A stretch of 64,000 bases of DNA from Haloarcula pellucida. Its GTDB lineage: Archaea; Halobacteriota; Halobacteria; Halobacteriales; Haloarculaceae. Position 1 is the first letter of the stretch, and every line of letters begins with the position of its first letter. Position numbers and translations under genes: made by a program. A model generated the notes under the pieces. That model had not been told where the DNA came from and did no database searches. It saw nothing but the letters and a program-made list of their open reading frames with translations. Where the stretch lies: assembly GCF_014647235.1 (NCBI RefSeq), contig NZ_BMOU01000005.1, forward strand, positions 186,379-250,378. The letters are read 5' to 3'. Shown here piece after piece: positions 1 through 8,729 of this stretch.

Positions 1-2
1 TG

Positions 3-938
3 GCCGCCGGCGTCAACTTCTCCGAGGCGACGTGTGGTGCCTGTATCGGCATCGGCCACGTCCCGGCTTCGGATTCGGTCTCGTTGCGGACCTTCAACCG
101 CAACTTCGAGGGTCGCTCCGGCATCGAGGACGACAACGTCTACCTCTGCTCGCCGGAAGTCGCCACCGCGGCGGCGCTCAAGGGCGAAATCGTGGACCCG
201 CGCAACCTCGCCGACGACCTCGGCGACCTCGAGGCGCCCGGCCTGGAGATGCCTGAGGAGTACATCGGCAACTCCGAATCGGACCTCATCGCCCCCGACG
301 AGGCCGTCGACGACGACCTCATCAAGGGCCCGAACATCGGCGACGTCCCGCTGAAGGACCCGCTCGAGGCCGAAGTCGGCGGTGAAGCCCTCCTCAAGAT
401 GGCGGACAACATCACGACGGACCACATCATCCCGGCCACGCAGGACATCCTGATGTACCGGTCGAACGTCCCGAAGCTCTCGGAGTTCACGCTCTCCCGT
501 GTCGACGACACGTTCGCAGAGCGCGCGCTGGAGTCCGACGGCGGCGTGCTGGTCGCCGGCGAGAACTACGGGCAGGGCTCCTCGCGTGAGCACGCGGCCC
601 TCTGTCCGATGTATCTGGGCATCGAGTCCGTGCTGGCCCAGAGCTTCGCCCGCATCCACAAGGCGAACCTCTTCAACTTCGGTATCGTCCCCCTCGAAAT
701 CGACGAGGAGACCTACGAGAAGATCGAACAGGGCGACGACGTCGAGATCGTCGACGACGTCGCAGAGGCCGTCCGCTCCGGGCAGGAAGCGTTCACCATC
801 CGCGTGAACGACGACTGGGAGGCGACCGCGGCGCTCGACGCCTCCGACCGCGAGCGCGAAATCCTCGCCGCCGGTGGCAAACTGCCACACACGAAGGCAC
901 AGCACGAAGAAGGCGGCGCCGCGCCAGCCGACGACTGA
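3..938 (+). CDS. acn: Aconitate hydratase, C-terminal part (cut by window start)
   Basis: This is the last 311 residues of aconitase, the citrate-to-isocitrate isomerase of the TCA cycle; the frame is open to the window edge, so the start lies outside. The first visible residues contain a CGACIG motif, matching the last two cysteine ligands of the [4Fe-4S] cluster (CxxC). Further on is the swivel domain with the signature GENYGQGSSREHAAL, in which Ser-Arg belong to the substrate site. The C-terminus ends in an acidic tail typical of haloarchaeal proteins. A T-rich stretch follows the stop (about 953-966) and then a hairpin-rich repeat. The gene converges on flaJ. Identification is secure; only the size of the missing N-terminus (roughly half of a ~650-residue protein) is assumed. 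Confidence 0.95.
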   Translation, partial: AAGVNFSEATCGACIGIGHVPASDSVSLRTFNRNFEGRSGIEDDNVYLCSPEVATAAALKGEIVDPRNLADDLGDLEAPGLEMPEEYIGNSESDLIAPDEAVDDDLIKGPNIGDVPLKDPLEAEVGGEALLKMADNITTDHIIPATQDILMYRSNVPKLSEFTLSRVDDTFAERALESDGGVLVAGENYGQGSSREHAALCPMYLGIESVLAQSFARIHKANLFNFGIVPLEIDEETYEKIEQGDDVEIVDDVAEAVRSGQEAFTIRVNDDWEATAALDASDREREILAAGGKLPHTKAQHEEGGAAPADD

Positions 939-999
939 GGAGTCTCGAACATCTCGTCTTTCTTTCGCGACCGTCTGTGAGCGTCGCGACTGCTTCGGG

Positions 1000-1255
1000 G
1001 CCGGGAGTGCGCTCCGTCGCACGACCCGGGGGAGGGCAGGCTGACGAGAGAAGCATACCGCTCGCCAGTGGCGAGCGGGTGCCCCGGAAGCGCGCGAAGC
1101 CGCGACTTCCGGCCGTTTTTCCCCACGTTTTTGCGAGTCGAGCGGGACCTACAGTCCCGCGGACCATGCGAACGGGCGCTCCGCGCCCGTGAGCAGAGAG
1201 CGGTGCCCACAGCGGCGCGTAGCGCCGCGAGGACACCCGACGAAGTAAAAAGTGG
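1000..1255 (+). repeat. Hairpin-rich intergenic repeat, copy 1 (between acn and flaJ)
   Basis: This non-coding stretch fills the 320-bp convergent gap between acn and flaJ. It has three blocks shared with 29363-29548: a 5' block (1000-1042), a middle block with two T5 runs (1109-1136) and a 3' block ending AAGTAAAAAGTGG (1227-1255). The middle and 3' blocks recur, more diverged and on the minus strand, at 33868-33966 and 34061-34158. Between the blocks are perfect stem-loops: 1058-1078 (9-bp stem), 1083-1111 (7), 1142-1160 (7), 1172-1190 (7) and 1212-1228 (7). Every copy lies downstream of a gene on its own strand. The T-runs and hairpins could end transcription; that is inference. Confidence 0.7.
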
Positions 1256-1258
1256 TCG

Positions 1259-3007
1259 CTAGATGGCGAGGAACTGCGTCACCAGCCACTTCGTGAAGGT
1301 GCCGGTGATGGCGCCGATCCACGAGAGGACGACGAAGTGCATGTAGGTGTTGGCCTTGTGGCCGCCGTCGACGGTCCGGATCATCAGCGACGACAGCATC
1401 GCCGAGAACATGATGATGATGACCAACAGGAACTCGATGAGCGGGATGTTGTAGACGCCGGTGTTGATGAGCGAGTTCACGTCCAGTCGGCTCCCGGCGT
1501 TGAGGTTCAGCGACATCTGTGCGAGGATGTTGACGACTTGCAGGCCGATGAAGAACGCGAACGTCGAGGCCGCCGTAATCCCGTACAGCAGACCGACGAG
1601 CGTCGTCGTCGCCTGTTTGCGCTTCTGTCGCAGTTGGAGCACCTGATTCATGTTCGAGGCGATGAGTTCGCCCAGTTGCTTCGGTGACCCACCCATCTCT
1701 CGCCCGATGAGATACATCTCGGAGAACGTCTGAATGAGGTAGGAACGACAGTCGGCGGTGAAAAATCGCCAGGCCGCCGTCGGTTCGATACGCATGTTGA
1801 GCCGTTTGTACAGGTCGTCGATGTTCGCGGTCAGCGGCCCGAAGTCCTTCTTGCGGAGGGTACGAAGCACCATCCCCGTCGTCGACTGCTTGGCGCCTTC
1901 GGTGGCCCCCAGCGCGCGGATGAAACTGGGGAACTCGTCGTCGCGGGCCTTCACCTTCTGTTCTTCCTGCCGGAAGACGATGCCGGGGATAATCATCGGC
2001 GTGATGGGAACGACGGCGTAGAACGGCAGGGGGACGGTATCGAGGAAGAAGAGCAAGTCACCCAGCGTGATCGGCGAGATGCCGAACATGCCGCCCACGG
2101 TGACGAACGCGAGCACCACGGAAAGTCCGACGCCGGCGTACATCGACTTGTCGAGTCGCTCCTCTATCGGCGAGGGGTACTCTTCGGGGTGGAACCAGAC
2201 CGGGTCGTAGGGGGCCATCGAGCGAATCGCGAGGAAGAAGCCCGACTGGACGAAGATGAACATCACGATGACGGCGCTGACGGTCATCGTCGGGTTCGTC
2301 CCGGTGAGCACCGGGAGGACGACGGCGAACACCAGCGCGAACGTCATCGAGAGGATCATCGAGAGGTAGAGGTCCTTCATGACCTCCAGACTGTCCAGCG
2401 AACTCCGGTAGACGGTGGTGTAGTGCTGGATAATCTGCTCCTGTTCGGAGAGGAGGTAGTCCTCCAGCGACTGGCCGGCCCCGAGCGTGTAGGCCAAGCG
2501 GTCGAGGAAGTCCGAGAAGGCGTCGCTGGGCACTTCCTTGGCGCGGCGACGACAGGCGTCATCGAGGCTCTGGTTCCACGTGTCGACCAACTGGACGATA
2601 CGATGCATCTCCATCGCGAGTTCGCCGTACTCCTCTTCCTGTGCGAGGGTGCGAAACACCTCCATGCGGTCGATTTTCGTCGTCGCCAGCACGGTCATGT
2701 GGGTGATCAAGAGGTGAAAGCGGTTGTTGAGTTCGCGCTTTCGCTGGCTCAGCAGAATCTTCGGGTAGAAGATGGCCGACGTCATCGCGAGAAAGCCCAA
2801 CAGCGGAATCGGCGCACGGATAGTCATCGGGAGGTCGAGCAACAGCGCCGCAACCGTCGAGACGACGAAAAAGGCCACGGACGGCAACAGGATGAAAAAG
2901 AGGTACCGCTCCAGCGGAATCGTCATCTGGCGGTACGACTCGACGAGACTCTGGACGGTCTCGGTGATGGTGAGGTCGATCCCGCTCTCTGCTTCGCTCT
3001 GGGCCAT
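1259..3007 (-). CDS. flaJ: Archaellum platform membrane protein FlaJ (ArlJ)
   Basis: FlaJ is the polytopic membrane platform of the archaellum motor and is related to type II secretion GspF/PilC; the FlaI ATPase works on it to assemble and rotate the filament. The 582-residue product is the usual size for haloarchaeal FlaJ. It has two membrane-embedded T2SSF-like regions (hydrophobic segments near residues 40-90, 210-275, 295-350 and in the C-terminal 130 residues) separated by helical cytoplasmic parts. It is the last gene of the flaCE-F-G-H-I-J run, starting 2 nt after the flaI stop. The ATG at 3005-3007 gives a standard N-terminus. It converges with acn. Confidence 0.95.
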   Translation of the reverse strand: MAQSEAESGIDLTITETVQSLVESYRQMTIPLERYLFFILLPSVAFFVVSTVAALLLDLPMTIRAPIPLLGFLAMTSAIFYPKILLSQRKRELNNRFHLLITHMTVLATTKIDRMEVFRTLAQEEEYGELAMEMHRIVQLVDTWNQSLDDACRRRAKEVPSDAFSDFLDRLAYTLGAGQSLEDYLLSEQEQIIQHYTTVYRSSLDSLEVMKDLYLSMILSMTFALVFAVVLPVLTGTNPTMTVSAVIVMFIFVQSGFFLAIRSMAPYDPVWFHPEEYPSPIEERLDKSMYAGVGLSVVLAFVTVGGMFGISPITLGDLLFFLDTVPLPFYAVVPITPMIIPGIVFRQEEQKVKARDDEFPSFIRALGATEGAKQSTTGMVLRTLRKKDFGPLTANIDDLYKRLNMRIEPTAAWRFFTADCRSYLIQTFSEMYLIGREMGGSPKQLGELIASNMNQVLQLRQKRKQATTTLVGLLYGITAASTFAFFIGLQVVNILAQMSLNLNAGSRLDVNSLINTGVYNIPLIEFLLVIIIMFSAMLSSLMIRTVDGGHKANTYMHFVVLSWIGAITGTFTKWLVTQFLAI

Positions 3008-3009
3008 CG

Positions 3010-4683
3010 TTAGTTGGGCCGCGAGATGTTGAACGGAATCCCCTCGACGCCGTCACGCTGGAAGTCGGAGATGAAGTCGTTGACTTCGTGGTATCCCAGA
3101 ATCCCCTCCTGGATCGCGCGTTCGATCATGTCGGCGCGAAAGCGCAGGTCGTCGTAGATGTCACGGGTGTCCTCGTACCCGAGCAGCGTCGCGATCTGTT
3201 CTTCGAGGACGAACGAGTTGTTCATCCCCTGGAAGACGATTTCGTCCTCGACGGGGTCCCAGTTAAACACCTGCCGGGTGACGACACCGTCCATCTCCTT
3301 GGAGTAGCCTTCGATCTCCTGTACGCTCGTGACACGGCGCAAGACCTTATCGCCCTGCTTGACGCGGTTCTGGAACAGCGCCACGTCGGCGACGTCCATG
3401 AACGTCTCCGGAACGTTGATTGGTTCGCCGGTGAAGCGCTGAATCATCGAGACGATGTCGCTGGCGTGGAAGGTCAGCATCACCGGGTGGCCGGTCTGGG
3501 CCGCCTGGAACGCCATCCGACCCTCTTCGCCACGAACCTCCCCCACGATGATGTAGTCGGGGCGCGACCGGAGTGCGGCCGCGACGAGGTCGAACATGTC
3601 GATGCTGGTCCCCTCGTCTTCGCCCTCGCGAGTGAGGAGTTGCTGCCACGTGTTGTGTGGCGGCAGCACCTCGGCGGTGTCCTCTGCGGTGTAGATCTTC
3701 GCGTCGTCGGGGATGAACGAGGTGATGGCGTTCAGCGTCGTCGTCTTCCCGGAGGCGGTCTCCCCGACGACGAACACCGTCTGTTCGTTCTCTAGACAGA
3801 GCCAGAGGTACGCCGCCAGTTCCGGCGAGAGCGTCATCCACTTCGTAATCTGGAAGATGGAGAGGGGAATCTCATCGCCTTGGCGGATGGTGAGCGACGG
3901 GCCTTTGAGGCTCACGTCGTCGGAGTAGATGAGGTTCAGACGCGACCCGTCCGGGAGCGTCGAGTCGACGATAGGGTCCGAGTCAGAGACCGGGTCGCCC
4001 ATCCGTTCGCCCATGTTCCGAAGCCACTGGTCGAACGCCTCCTCGCTCTGCCACTCCACCGTCGTCTCCAGCATCCCGTAGACGCCGTGATCGACGTGGC
4101 ACTCGCTCCGGCCGATGACGTGGATGTCCTCGTTGGCCGGGTCCCGCATGACCGGTTCGAGCGGCCCGAGACCGACGATGTCGCGGTTGAGTCGGTAGAG
4201 GATGTTCTCGTAGGTGGACTGAGTCACCTCGACGCTGCCGACGTCGGTGAGATTCGACAGACGGGTGAGGACGCCGCTGTCGGCGTCTTCGTCGCGGACG
4301 CGTGTCGTCTCCTGAAGGAGTTCCTCGATTCGGTCGTCGTACTCCGCCTCGTCTTCCGGGGCGGGTTTGTTGACGCTCTTCTGGAGGAGTCGGTTGCGGA
4401 CCTTCCCGAAGACGACCTGTTCCTCCTGGTCCAGTTCCGGTTCGATGGCGTAGTACTTCATGTCCTGCCCGATGTCGCCGTAGATGTGACAGAAGATGGG
4501 GCCCCCGACGGGGTAGAGGACGTTCGGGCGCTTGGACTCGTACTCGCTGTCGGCCTCGTCGATGAGCATCGGGAACTCCCCGGTAATCTGTTTGAACTTC
4601 TTGAGGTGATCCCGGAGATGCGGCCGACGGGCCGCTATCTGTCGAAGTTCGTCCGAGGGTTTCGCACGTCCGTGATCTGTCAT
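3010..4683 (-). CDS. flaI: Archaellum motor ATPase FlaI (ArlI)
   Basis: FlaI is the hexameric ATPase, of the type II/IV secretion superfamily, that powers both assembly and rotation of the archaellum at the cytoplasmic membrane. In this 557-residue protein the Walker A box GETASGKTT is at about 307-315, the Walker B segment DYIIVGEVRG at about 376-385, and the His box TGHPVMLTFHA at about 397-407. The acidic N-terminal domain (1-200) is long, as in other haloarchaeal FlaI. It lies 15 nt after flaH and 2 nt before flaJ, so they are almost certainly cotranscribed. All nucleotide-binding motifs are intact. Confidence 0.96.
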   Translation of the reverse strand: MTDHGRAKPSDELRQIAARRPHLRDHLKKFKQITGEFPMLIDEADSEYESKRPNVLYPVGGPIFCHIYGDIGQDMKYYAIEPELDQEEQVVFGKVRNRLLQKSVNKPAPEDEAEYDDRIEELLQETTRVRDEDADSGVLTRLSNLTDVGSVEVTQSTYENILYRLNRDIVGLGPLEPVMRDPANEDIHVIGRSECHVDHGVYGMLETTVEWQSEEAFDQWLRNMGERMGDPVSDSDPIVDSTLPDGSRLNLIYSDDVSLKGPSLTIRQGDEIPLSIFQITKWMTLSPELAAYLWLCLENEQTVFVVGETASGKTTTLNAITSFIPDDAKIYTAEDTAEVLPPHNTWQQLLTREGEDEGTSIDMFDLVAAALRSRPDYIIVGEVRGEEGRMAFQAAQTGHPVMLTFHASDIVSMIQRFTGEPINVPETFMDVADVALFQNRVKQGDKVLRRVTSVQEIEGYSKEMDGVVTRQVFNWDPVEDEIVFQGMNNSFVLEEQIATLLGYEDTRDIYDDLRFRADMIERAIQEGILGYHEVNDFISDFQRDGVEGIPFNISRPN

Positions 4684-4698
4684 ATCTTAGAACACCTC

Positions 4699-5460
4699 TT
4701 AGGCGACGCTCCGCGATTCGATGACGATGCCGGTCCCCGACCGCACCGAGAACCCGATAGTGTCACCGACCTGTTCGCCCATGCCGGCAAAGCGGAGGAC
4801 GTTGATCTGCCGGCGCGTATCGTTGCCGACTTCGATCATCTCCAGTTCGATGAACACGTCGGCGATGGCCCGGAACGGGCCGATGGCCTCCTCGTCCAGC
4901 GTCGAGGGGTCGACGGTGAGCATGATGCACTTGCCCTCGGAGATGATGTCCCTGAAAAAGGAGATGATTTCGAGGGCCGCCTGTCGCTCATCGTTCTGAC
5001 GGACCAGCGCCTCGAACTTCGGATCGTTCCGGAGGATAGCGTCGAACGTGTCGATGACGACGACGTCGGCGTCCCACATCACCTCCGCCTCCATCAGGCG
5101 GCGGAGCAGTTCCTTTCGCTCCTGTTCCTCGTCGCCGCCGGAGAACGTATTCGAGTCCCCGATGTCCGCGTGCAAAAAGAGGACGTTCTCGTCGAGGATG
5201 TGATCGACCATGTCGTAGGACAGCGAGTGCATCTGGTCTAAGAAACTCCCGACGGTGAGTTCCGTCGAGAGGTAGGTCACGTCGTGGCCTTCCTCACAGA
5301 GGCCGTAGGTGAACCGCTGGCTCATCGCGGACTTGCCGGCCCCGTAGTCACCCTCGACGAGGATGATACTGCCCGGCGGGATGCCGCCACCCAGTTCCTT
5401 GTTCAGTCGGTCGTGGTCGTCCAGTCCCAGCGAGAACAGGTCGGTACTTGCGAGACTCAT
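4699..5460 (-). CDS. flaH: Archaellum RecA-like regulator FlaH (ArlH)
   Basis: FlaH is the RecA/KaiC-fold nucleotide-binding protein that joins FlaI and FlaJ in the archaellum motor and is thought to regulate FlaI. The 253-residue product carries a P-loop GDYGAGKS at residues 37-44 and a hydrophobic Walker B-like strand ending VVVIDTFDA near 130-140. Its gene overlaps flaG by 4 nt and precedes flaI by 15 nt. The start gives [13 protein letters not shown], matching the common FlaH N-terminus in which the P-loop begins near residue 37. It resembles the KaiC-like protein at 15460-16185 in fold but not in role. Confidence 0.95.
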   Translation of the reverse strand: MSLASTDLFSLGLDDHDRLNKELGGGIPPGSIILVEGDYGAGKSAMSQRFTYGLCEEGHDVTYLSTELTVGSFLDQMHSLSYDMVDHILDENVLFLHADIGDSNTFSGGDEEQERKELLRRLMEAEVMWDADVVVIDTFDAILRNDPKFEALVRQNDERQAALEIISFFRDIISEGKCIMLTVDPSTLDEEAIGPFRAIADVFIELEMIEVGNDTRRQINVLRFAGMGEQVGDTIGFSVRSGTGIVIESRSVA

Positions 5461-5915
5461 GCTCGGAACCTGAACACCTCCTCGTCGCCGTTGACGATTA
5501 TCTTGACGCGGTGGTCACCCGCCGACAGTCCGGACGTCGCTATCTCGACGCGGACCACCGTCCCGGGTCGCCAGACGCCGTCGGTACCGTCGAGCAGCGT
5601 CACCCCGAAGTTCGAGACGAACTGCCCGTCGAGGAACAGGTCCATCTGTCCGGGGTCGGCACCGAGTGGTTCGGACCCGGTGTTCTTGACGTGGAGCGTG
5701 ACGTTCTCGTTGCCGTCACTGTTGTAGACGGCGCTACTGCCGCTGTCGGAGATGACTTCGACGTCGGTCCGGACGTCGCGACTGACGTCCAGTCCCTGTT
5801 CGGAGACGGCGTTGCTCAACTGGCCGATGCTGTCGGTGAACACGCCGGCGACGCTCGCCGCGATCATCATCGACGCGATGAAGATGATGAGGTGAGAGAC
5901 GGAGACGCTCGCCAT
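5457..5915 (-). CDS. flaG: Archaellum stator/filament-type protein FlaG (ArlG)
   Basis: FlaG is an archaellin-like protein with one N-terminal membrane helix and an immunoglobulin-like beta domain; with FlaF it forms the periplasmic stator of the archaellum. The 152-residue product has a hydrophobic helix at residues 8-27 followed by a soluble beta-rich region containing N-x-S/T sequons (for example NVT). It starts right where flaF ends and overlaps flaH by 4 nt. There is no class III signal peptide cleavage motif, as expected for this family. Confidence 0.93.
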   Translation of the reverse strand: MASVSVSHLIIFIASMMIAASVAGVFTDSIGQLSNAVSEQGLDVSRDVRTDVEVISDSGSSAVYNSDGNENVTLHVKNTGSEPLGADPGQMDLFLDGQFVSNFGVTLLDGTDGVWRPGTVVRVEIATSGLSAGDHRVKIIVNGDEEVFRFRA

Positions 5916-6359
5916 CTAGCTCACCACCTTCGTCGTCTCGACGGCCGAGACGCCGGGGCCGGTGACTATCTTCACCCGGCCGGGGTCCGTCGTCAGACCC
6001 GTGGCGTTGACGACGAGTTGCTCCTCGGGGAGCCAGATGTCCGTCGTCTCGTCGCCGTCGACGGCGGTTCGGTAGCCGATGAGATAGGCGTTGTTCGCCA
6101 GCAGGTCCACGTCGGCGACGGTCAGGTCCGTCGACCCCGTGTTGACGACGGTGACGTTCAGCGAGTCCGCCGTCGTGTTGTAGGTCACGTCGGTCACGTC
6201 GATGGCCGTGTTCTGCTGTTCGAGCGTCCGGTCGGCCTGTGCGTCGCGGGCGTCGTTGACGTTCTCGAAGCCGTTGGCCGTCGCCGAGTAGAACATCCCG
6301 AAGCCGATGAACATGGCGACGAAGATGAGGGCCGCCGAGCCACTAACGCTGAAGCCCAT
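5916..6359 (-). CDS. flaF: Archaellum S-layer anchoring protein FlaF (ArlF)
   Basis: FlaF has a single N-terminal transmembrane helix and a beta-sandwich domain that binds the S-layer, anchoring the stator. I chose the ATG at 6357-6359 ([13 protein letters not shown], 147 residues): it places the hydrophobic helix at about residues 6-26, while the longer in-frame extension is low-complexity sequence lying antisense-like inside flaCE. The gene overlaps the end of flaCE by 17 nt and abuts flaG with no gap. The extracellular part has several N-x-S/T sequons (NTT, NVT, NAT). Family assignment rests on size, topology and position between flaCE and flaG. Confidence 0.92.
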   Translation of the reverse strand: MGFSVSGSAALIFVAMFIGFGMFYSATANGFENVNDARDAQADRTLEQQNTAIDVTDVTYNTTADSLNVTVVNTGSTDLTVADVDLLANNAYLIGYRTAVDGDETTDIWLPEEQLVVNATGLTTDPGRVKIVTGPGVSAVETTKVVS

Positions 6360-7968
6360 CGGCACCACCTCCGACGAGTTTCGAGAGCGCGACGGCGTCG
6401 GCCCCGCTGTCGTCGTCCAACTGCGAGATGTAGCGGAGGCTCTCGGTGTGGTGGTCGATGGTGAGACCACTGCCGGTATCGTCTACGTCGTCGAACCCAC
6501 GGAGGTACTCCGAGAGGGTGTCGGCGACGGACGCGTCTATCCAGCCGATGGTCTCGTAGTAGTCTATCGCACGGGACGTCTCGCGGTAGCCCGCCTGACT
6601 GACGAGGAACTCCAGCCACTCGACGACGATGAGGTCAGCGGCAAAGCCCTCGGGCATCGTCTGGAGGTACGGTTTGCCGCCGTCGCTGTCGGCGTCTGCG
6701 TCCGCCTGAGTCGTCGTTTCGGGTTCCGGCTCCGGTTCCGGGTCGGACGTAACTTCGGGTTCCGGCTCTGGCTCCGGGTCGGACGTAACTTCGGGTTCCG
6801 GCTCTGGCTCCGGATTGGGCGTGACCTCGGGTTCCGGTTCCGGCTCCGGATCGGGCGTGACCTCGGGTTCCGGGTCGGGTTCGACCGCGTCGGCGGTCGG
6901 TTCGGCCGTTTCGTCGTCGGTGTCGCCCAGCCCGTCGTCCTCGATGACTTCGTCGAACAGGTCGTCGTTTTCGAGGCCGCCGTCGTCGTCTTCCAGCAGG
7001 TCGTCGCCGTCGTCGTCTTCCAGTAGCTCTTCGTCCGCATCCATCGACGCCTCGTCGTCGGCCTCGTCGCCGCTGGCCCAGTCGGCGTCGCCCGACTCGT
7101 ACTCGTCTTTCAGTTCGGCGAAGGACTTCCCGCCCTCGCTGTCGTCGCTACCACCCTCGTCCACGTCGAGTCCATCGTCCATGCTCATGTCGTCTTCCTC
7201 CTCGAAATCGTCGAATCCCTCGTCGAACGACCCGCCGTCGTCCTCGAAGTCGTCTCCGCCGAAGTCGTCGTCGCCGAACATATCGTCGCCGTCGTCCATC
7301 GACATCCCACCGCCGTCGTCCTCGACGAGGTCCTCGTCGAAGAAGCCCTCGGCGTCCGCGGTGGCGACGTCGTCGTCGATGTCCGCTTCCTCCTCGTCAT
7401 CGCCGTCGTCGTCGAACAGACCGAACGACCCGCCGCCACCCATGCCGCCGCCCATCCCGGCGTCGACGTCGTCGGCGAAGGGGTTGACCCCGCGGGTGAC
7501 CATCTCGTAGATGTCGAGTAACTTCCGGACGTTCTCCTGTACTTCGTCGACCGATTCGGAGATAGATTCGTTCTCCGTACGGACCGTGTTGACCGTCGAG
7601 GAGAGGCTGCCGACCTCGTTTTCCAGTTCGTCGATTCGGTGTTCCAGTTCGTCGGTGTCCGGCCCGGTCGCATCCTCCATGTCGCCGAACTCGTCGTCAC
7701 CGAACCCGCCCATGTCGTCGCCGCCGTCGTCGAGTCCGCCGAGGCCGCCGAGGTCGTCGCCGCCACCCTCTTCGGCCATCAACCCACCGCCGTCGGCCAT
7801 CTCGTCGTCGCCGTCGTCGCTCTCGTCGTCCGACATGATGGAGTCGAACATGTTCTTGATGCTCATACCGACGAGGCCCCCGGAGAGGACGACGAGCAGC
7901 GCAGGCACGAGCGTGACCACGTCCGGGGCCAGTGCCTGCAGCGTCGGTAGGAGAGCGAGACTACTCAT
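6343..7968 (-). CDS. flaCE: Archaellum switch protein, fused FlaC-FlaE (FlaCE, ArlCE)
   Basis: In Euryarchaeota FlaC, FlaD and FlaE form the cytoplasmic switch that receives CheY signals through CheF. This 541-residue product fuses them: an N-terminal helix ([25 protein letters not shown], residues 4-29 approx.), very acidic low-complexity sequence, a FlaC-like coiled coil near 115-160, a long acidic region, then four to five copies of a 12-residue Pro-Glu repeat ([12 protein letters not shown] type) encoded at about 6715-6885. A C-terminal FlaD/E domain follows ([24 protein letters not shown] through YLRGFDDVD). The ATG at 7966-7968 is preferred over an upstream start 21 nt away. It is the first gene of the motor operon and has its own promoter. 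Confidence 0.93.
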   Translation of the reverse strand: MSSLALLPTLQALAPDVVTLVPALLVVLSGGLVGMSIKNMFDSIMSDDESDDGDDEMADGGGLMAEEGGGDDLGGLGGLDDGGDDMGGFGDDEFGDMEDATGPDTDELEHRIDELENEVGSLSSTVNTVRTENESISESVDEVQENVRKLLDIYEMVTRGVNPFADDVDAGMGGGMGGGGSFGLFDDDGDDEEEADIDDDVATADAEGFFDEDLVEDDGGGMSMDDGDDMFGDDDFGGDDFEDDGGSFDEGFDDFEEEDDMSMDDGLDVDEGGSDDSEGGKSFAELKDEYESGDADWASGDEADDEASMDADEELLEDDDGDDLLEDDDGGLENDDLFDEVIEDDGLGDTDDETAEPTADAVEPDPEPEVTPDPEPEPEPEVTPNPEPEPEPEVTSDPEPEPEPEVTSDPEPEPEPETTTQADADADSDGGKPYLQTMPEGFAADLIVVEWLEFLVSQAGYRETSRAIDYYETIGWIDASVADTLSEYLRGFDDVDDTGSGLTIDHHTESLRYISQLDDDSGADAVALSKLVGGGADGLQR

Positions 7969-7997
7969 TGTCTCTGTCAATTGCCGCAAATGCCCTT

Positions 7998-8028
7998 GAA
8001 TATTCCGTCTAGCCTATCATAGTTGATA
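7998..8028 (-). promoter_or_regulatory. flaCE operon promoter with TATC-N6-GATA site
   Basis: Read on the minus strand, a TATC-N6-GATA palindrome (8015-8028) is followed by an AT-rich TATA-like box GAATATTC (7998-8005). The ATG of flaCE is about 33 nt from the box centre, which implies a nearly leaderless mRNA. The palindrome centre is 20 bp upstream of the TATA centre. The same arrangement recurs at cheY, flaB, the 14603 gene and cheW/cheB. A further GGCGATAATTT lies at 8034-8044. Confidence 0.6.
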
Positions 8029-8207
8029 ATAAAGGCGATAATTTCCTCGTTTTGGCCGTAAATTTCTCGTCTAACCCCTCACACTCTTTGGCAGAGGTTC
8101 GTTTCGAGTGGAGATCCACCGTGAAGGCGTCTGAAGTCCGCGTTTCCGGCAGACAGGCGTCAGACAACGTTCGTGCTACCGTGGCCCCCCACTATCAGGA
8201 AGCGAAA

Positions 8208-8729
8208 TCAAAGCGTCGTCGACTCGGTGTTCGCGCTCTTGACCACGAAGTCGCCGGTGTCGGCCTCTAACCTGAGCGACCGGCCGTGGTCTCCACCGAC
8301 GTCTTCGCCGAGAAGCGGGATGTCGAACGCCGTCAGCGTTTCCCGGACCTGATCGGCGTTTCGAGAGCCGATAGAGGGACCGTTCTCCGAGAAGTCGAGC
8401 ATGTCGCTCCCACCGGCTATCTTCGCACGCATGCCGTCACGCGAGGCACCCTCGGCTTCGAGCGCCTCGACGAGCGCCGCCACGCCCGTGTCGGCGAACT
8501 TCGCCCGGTTACCACCTTCGACGTCCTCTGCCGTCGGCAGCATGACGTGGACGAGGCCGGCGACACCCGACGCCTCGTCGTAGATGCCGACGCCGATACA
8601 GGACCCCAGGCCGCTGGTCGTCAGCACGGCCGAGTCGGTGGCCACCCGATACTCGGCGATGCCGACTTTGATACGCTCAGGTTGGCTCTGTTGGGCACTC
8701 TCTGTCTGGCTGCCGTCGTACACCTTCAT
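8208..8729 (-). CDS. cheD: Chemoreceptor glutamine deamidase CheD
   Basis: CheD deamidates glutamines of transducers and, with CheC, tunes CheA activity. The 173-residue protein has the catalytic layout: Thr38 in TTSG, Cys44 in GLGSCIG and His61 in LVHVMLP. The ATG at 8727-8729 overlaps the cheC stop by 1 nt (TAATG) and is preferred over an in-frame extension of 91 arginine-rich residues that is a shadow of cheC. It is the last gene of the cheY-cheC-cheD operon; about 240 bp of non-coding sequence with the flaCE promoter follows. Confidence 0.95.
   Translation of the reverse strand: MKVYDGSQTESAQQSQPERIKVGIAEYRVATDSAVLTTSGLGSCIGVGIYDEASGVAGLVHVMLPTAEDVEGGNRAKFADTGVAALVEALEAEGASRDGMRAKIAGGSDMLDFSENGPSIGSRNADQVRETLTAFDIPLLGEDVGGDHGRSLRLEADTGDFVVKSANTESTTL

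Noticed and set aside
5448-6464. Long plus-strand frame opposite flaG and flaF
   Set aside because: Antisense shadow of two well-recognised archaellum genes; the product is low-complexity Val/Arg/Asp.
8052-8270. 72-codon plus-strand frame before cheD end
   Set aside because: Overlaps the end of cheD on the other strand and lies across the flaCE upstream region; composition is not protein-like.
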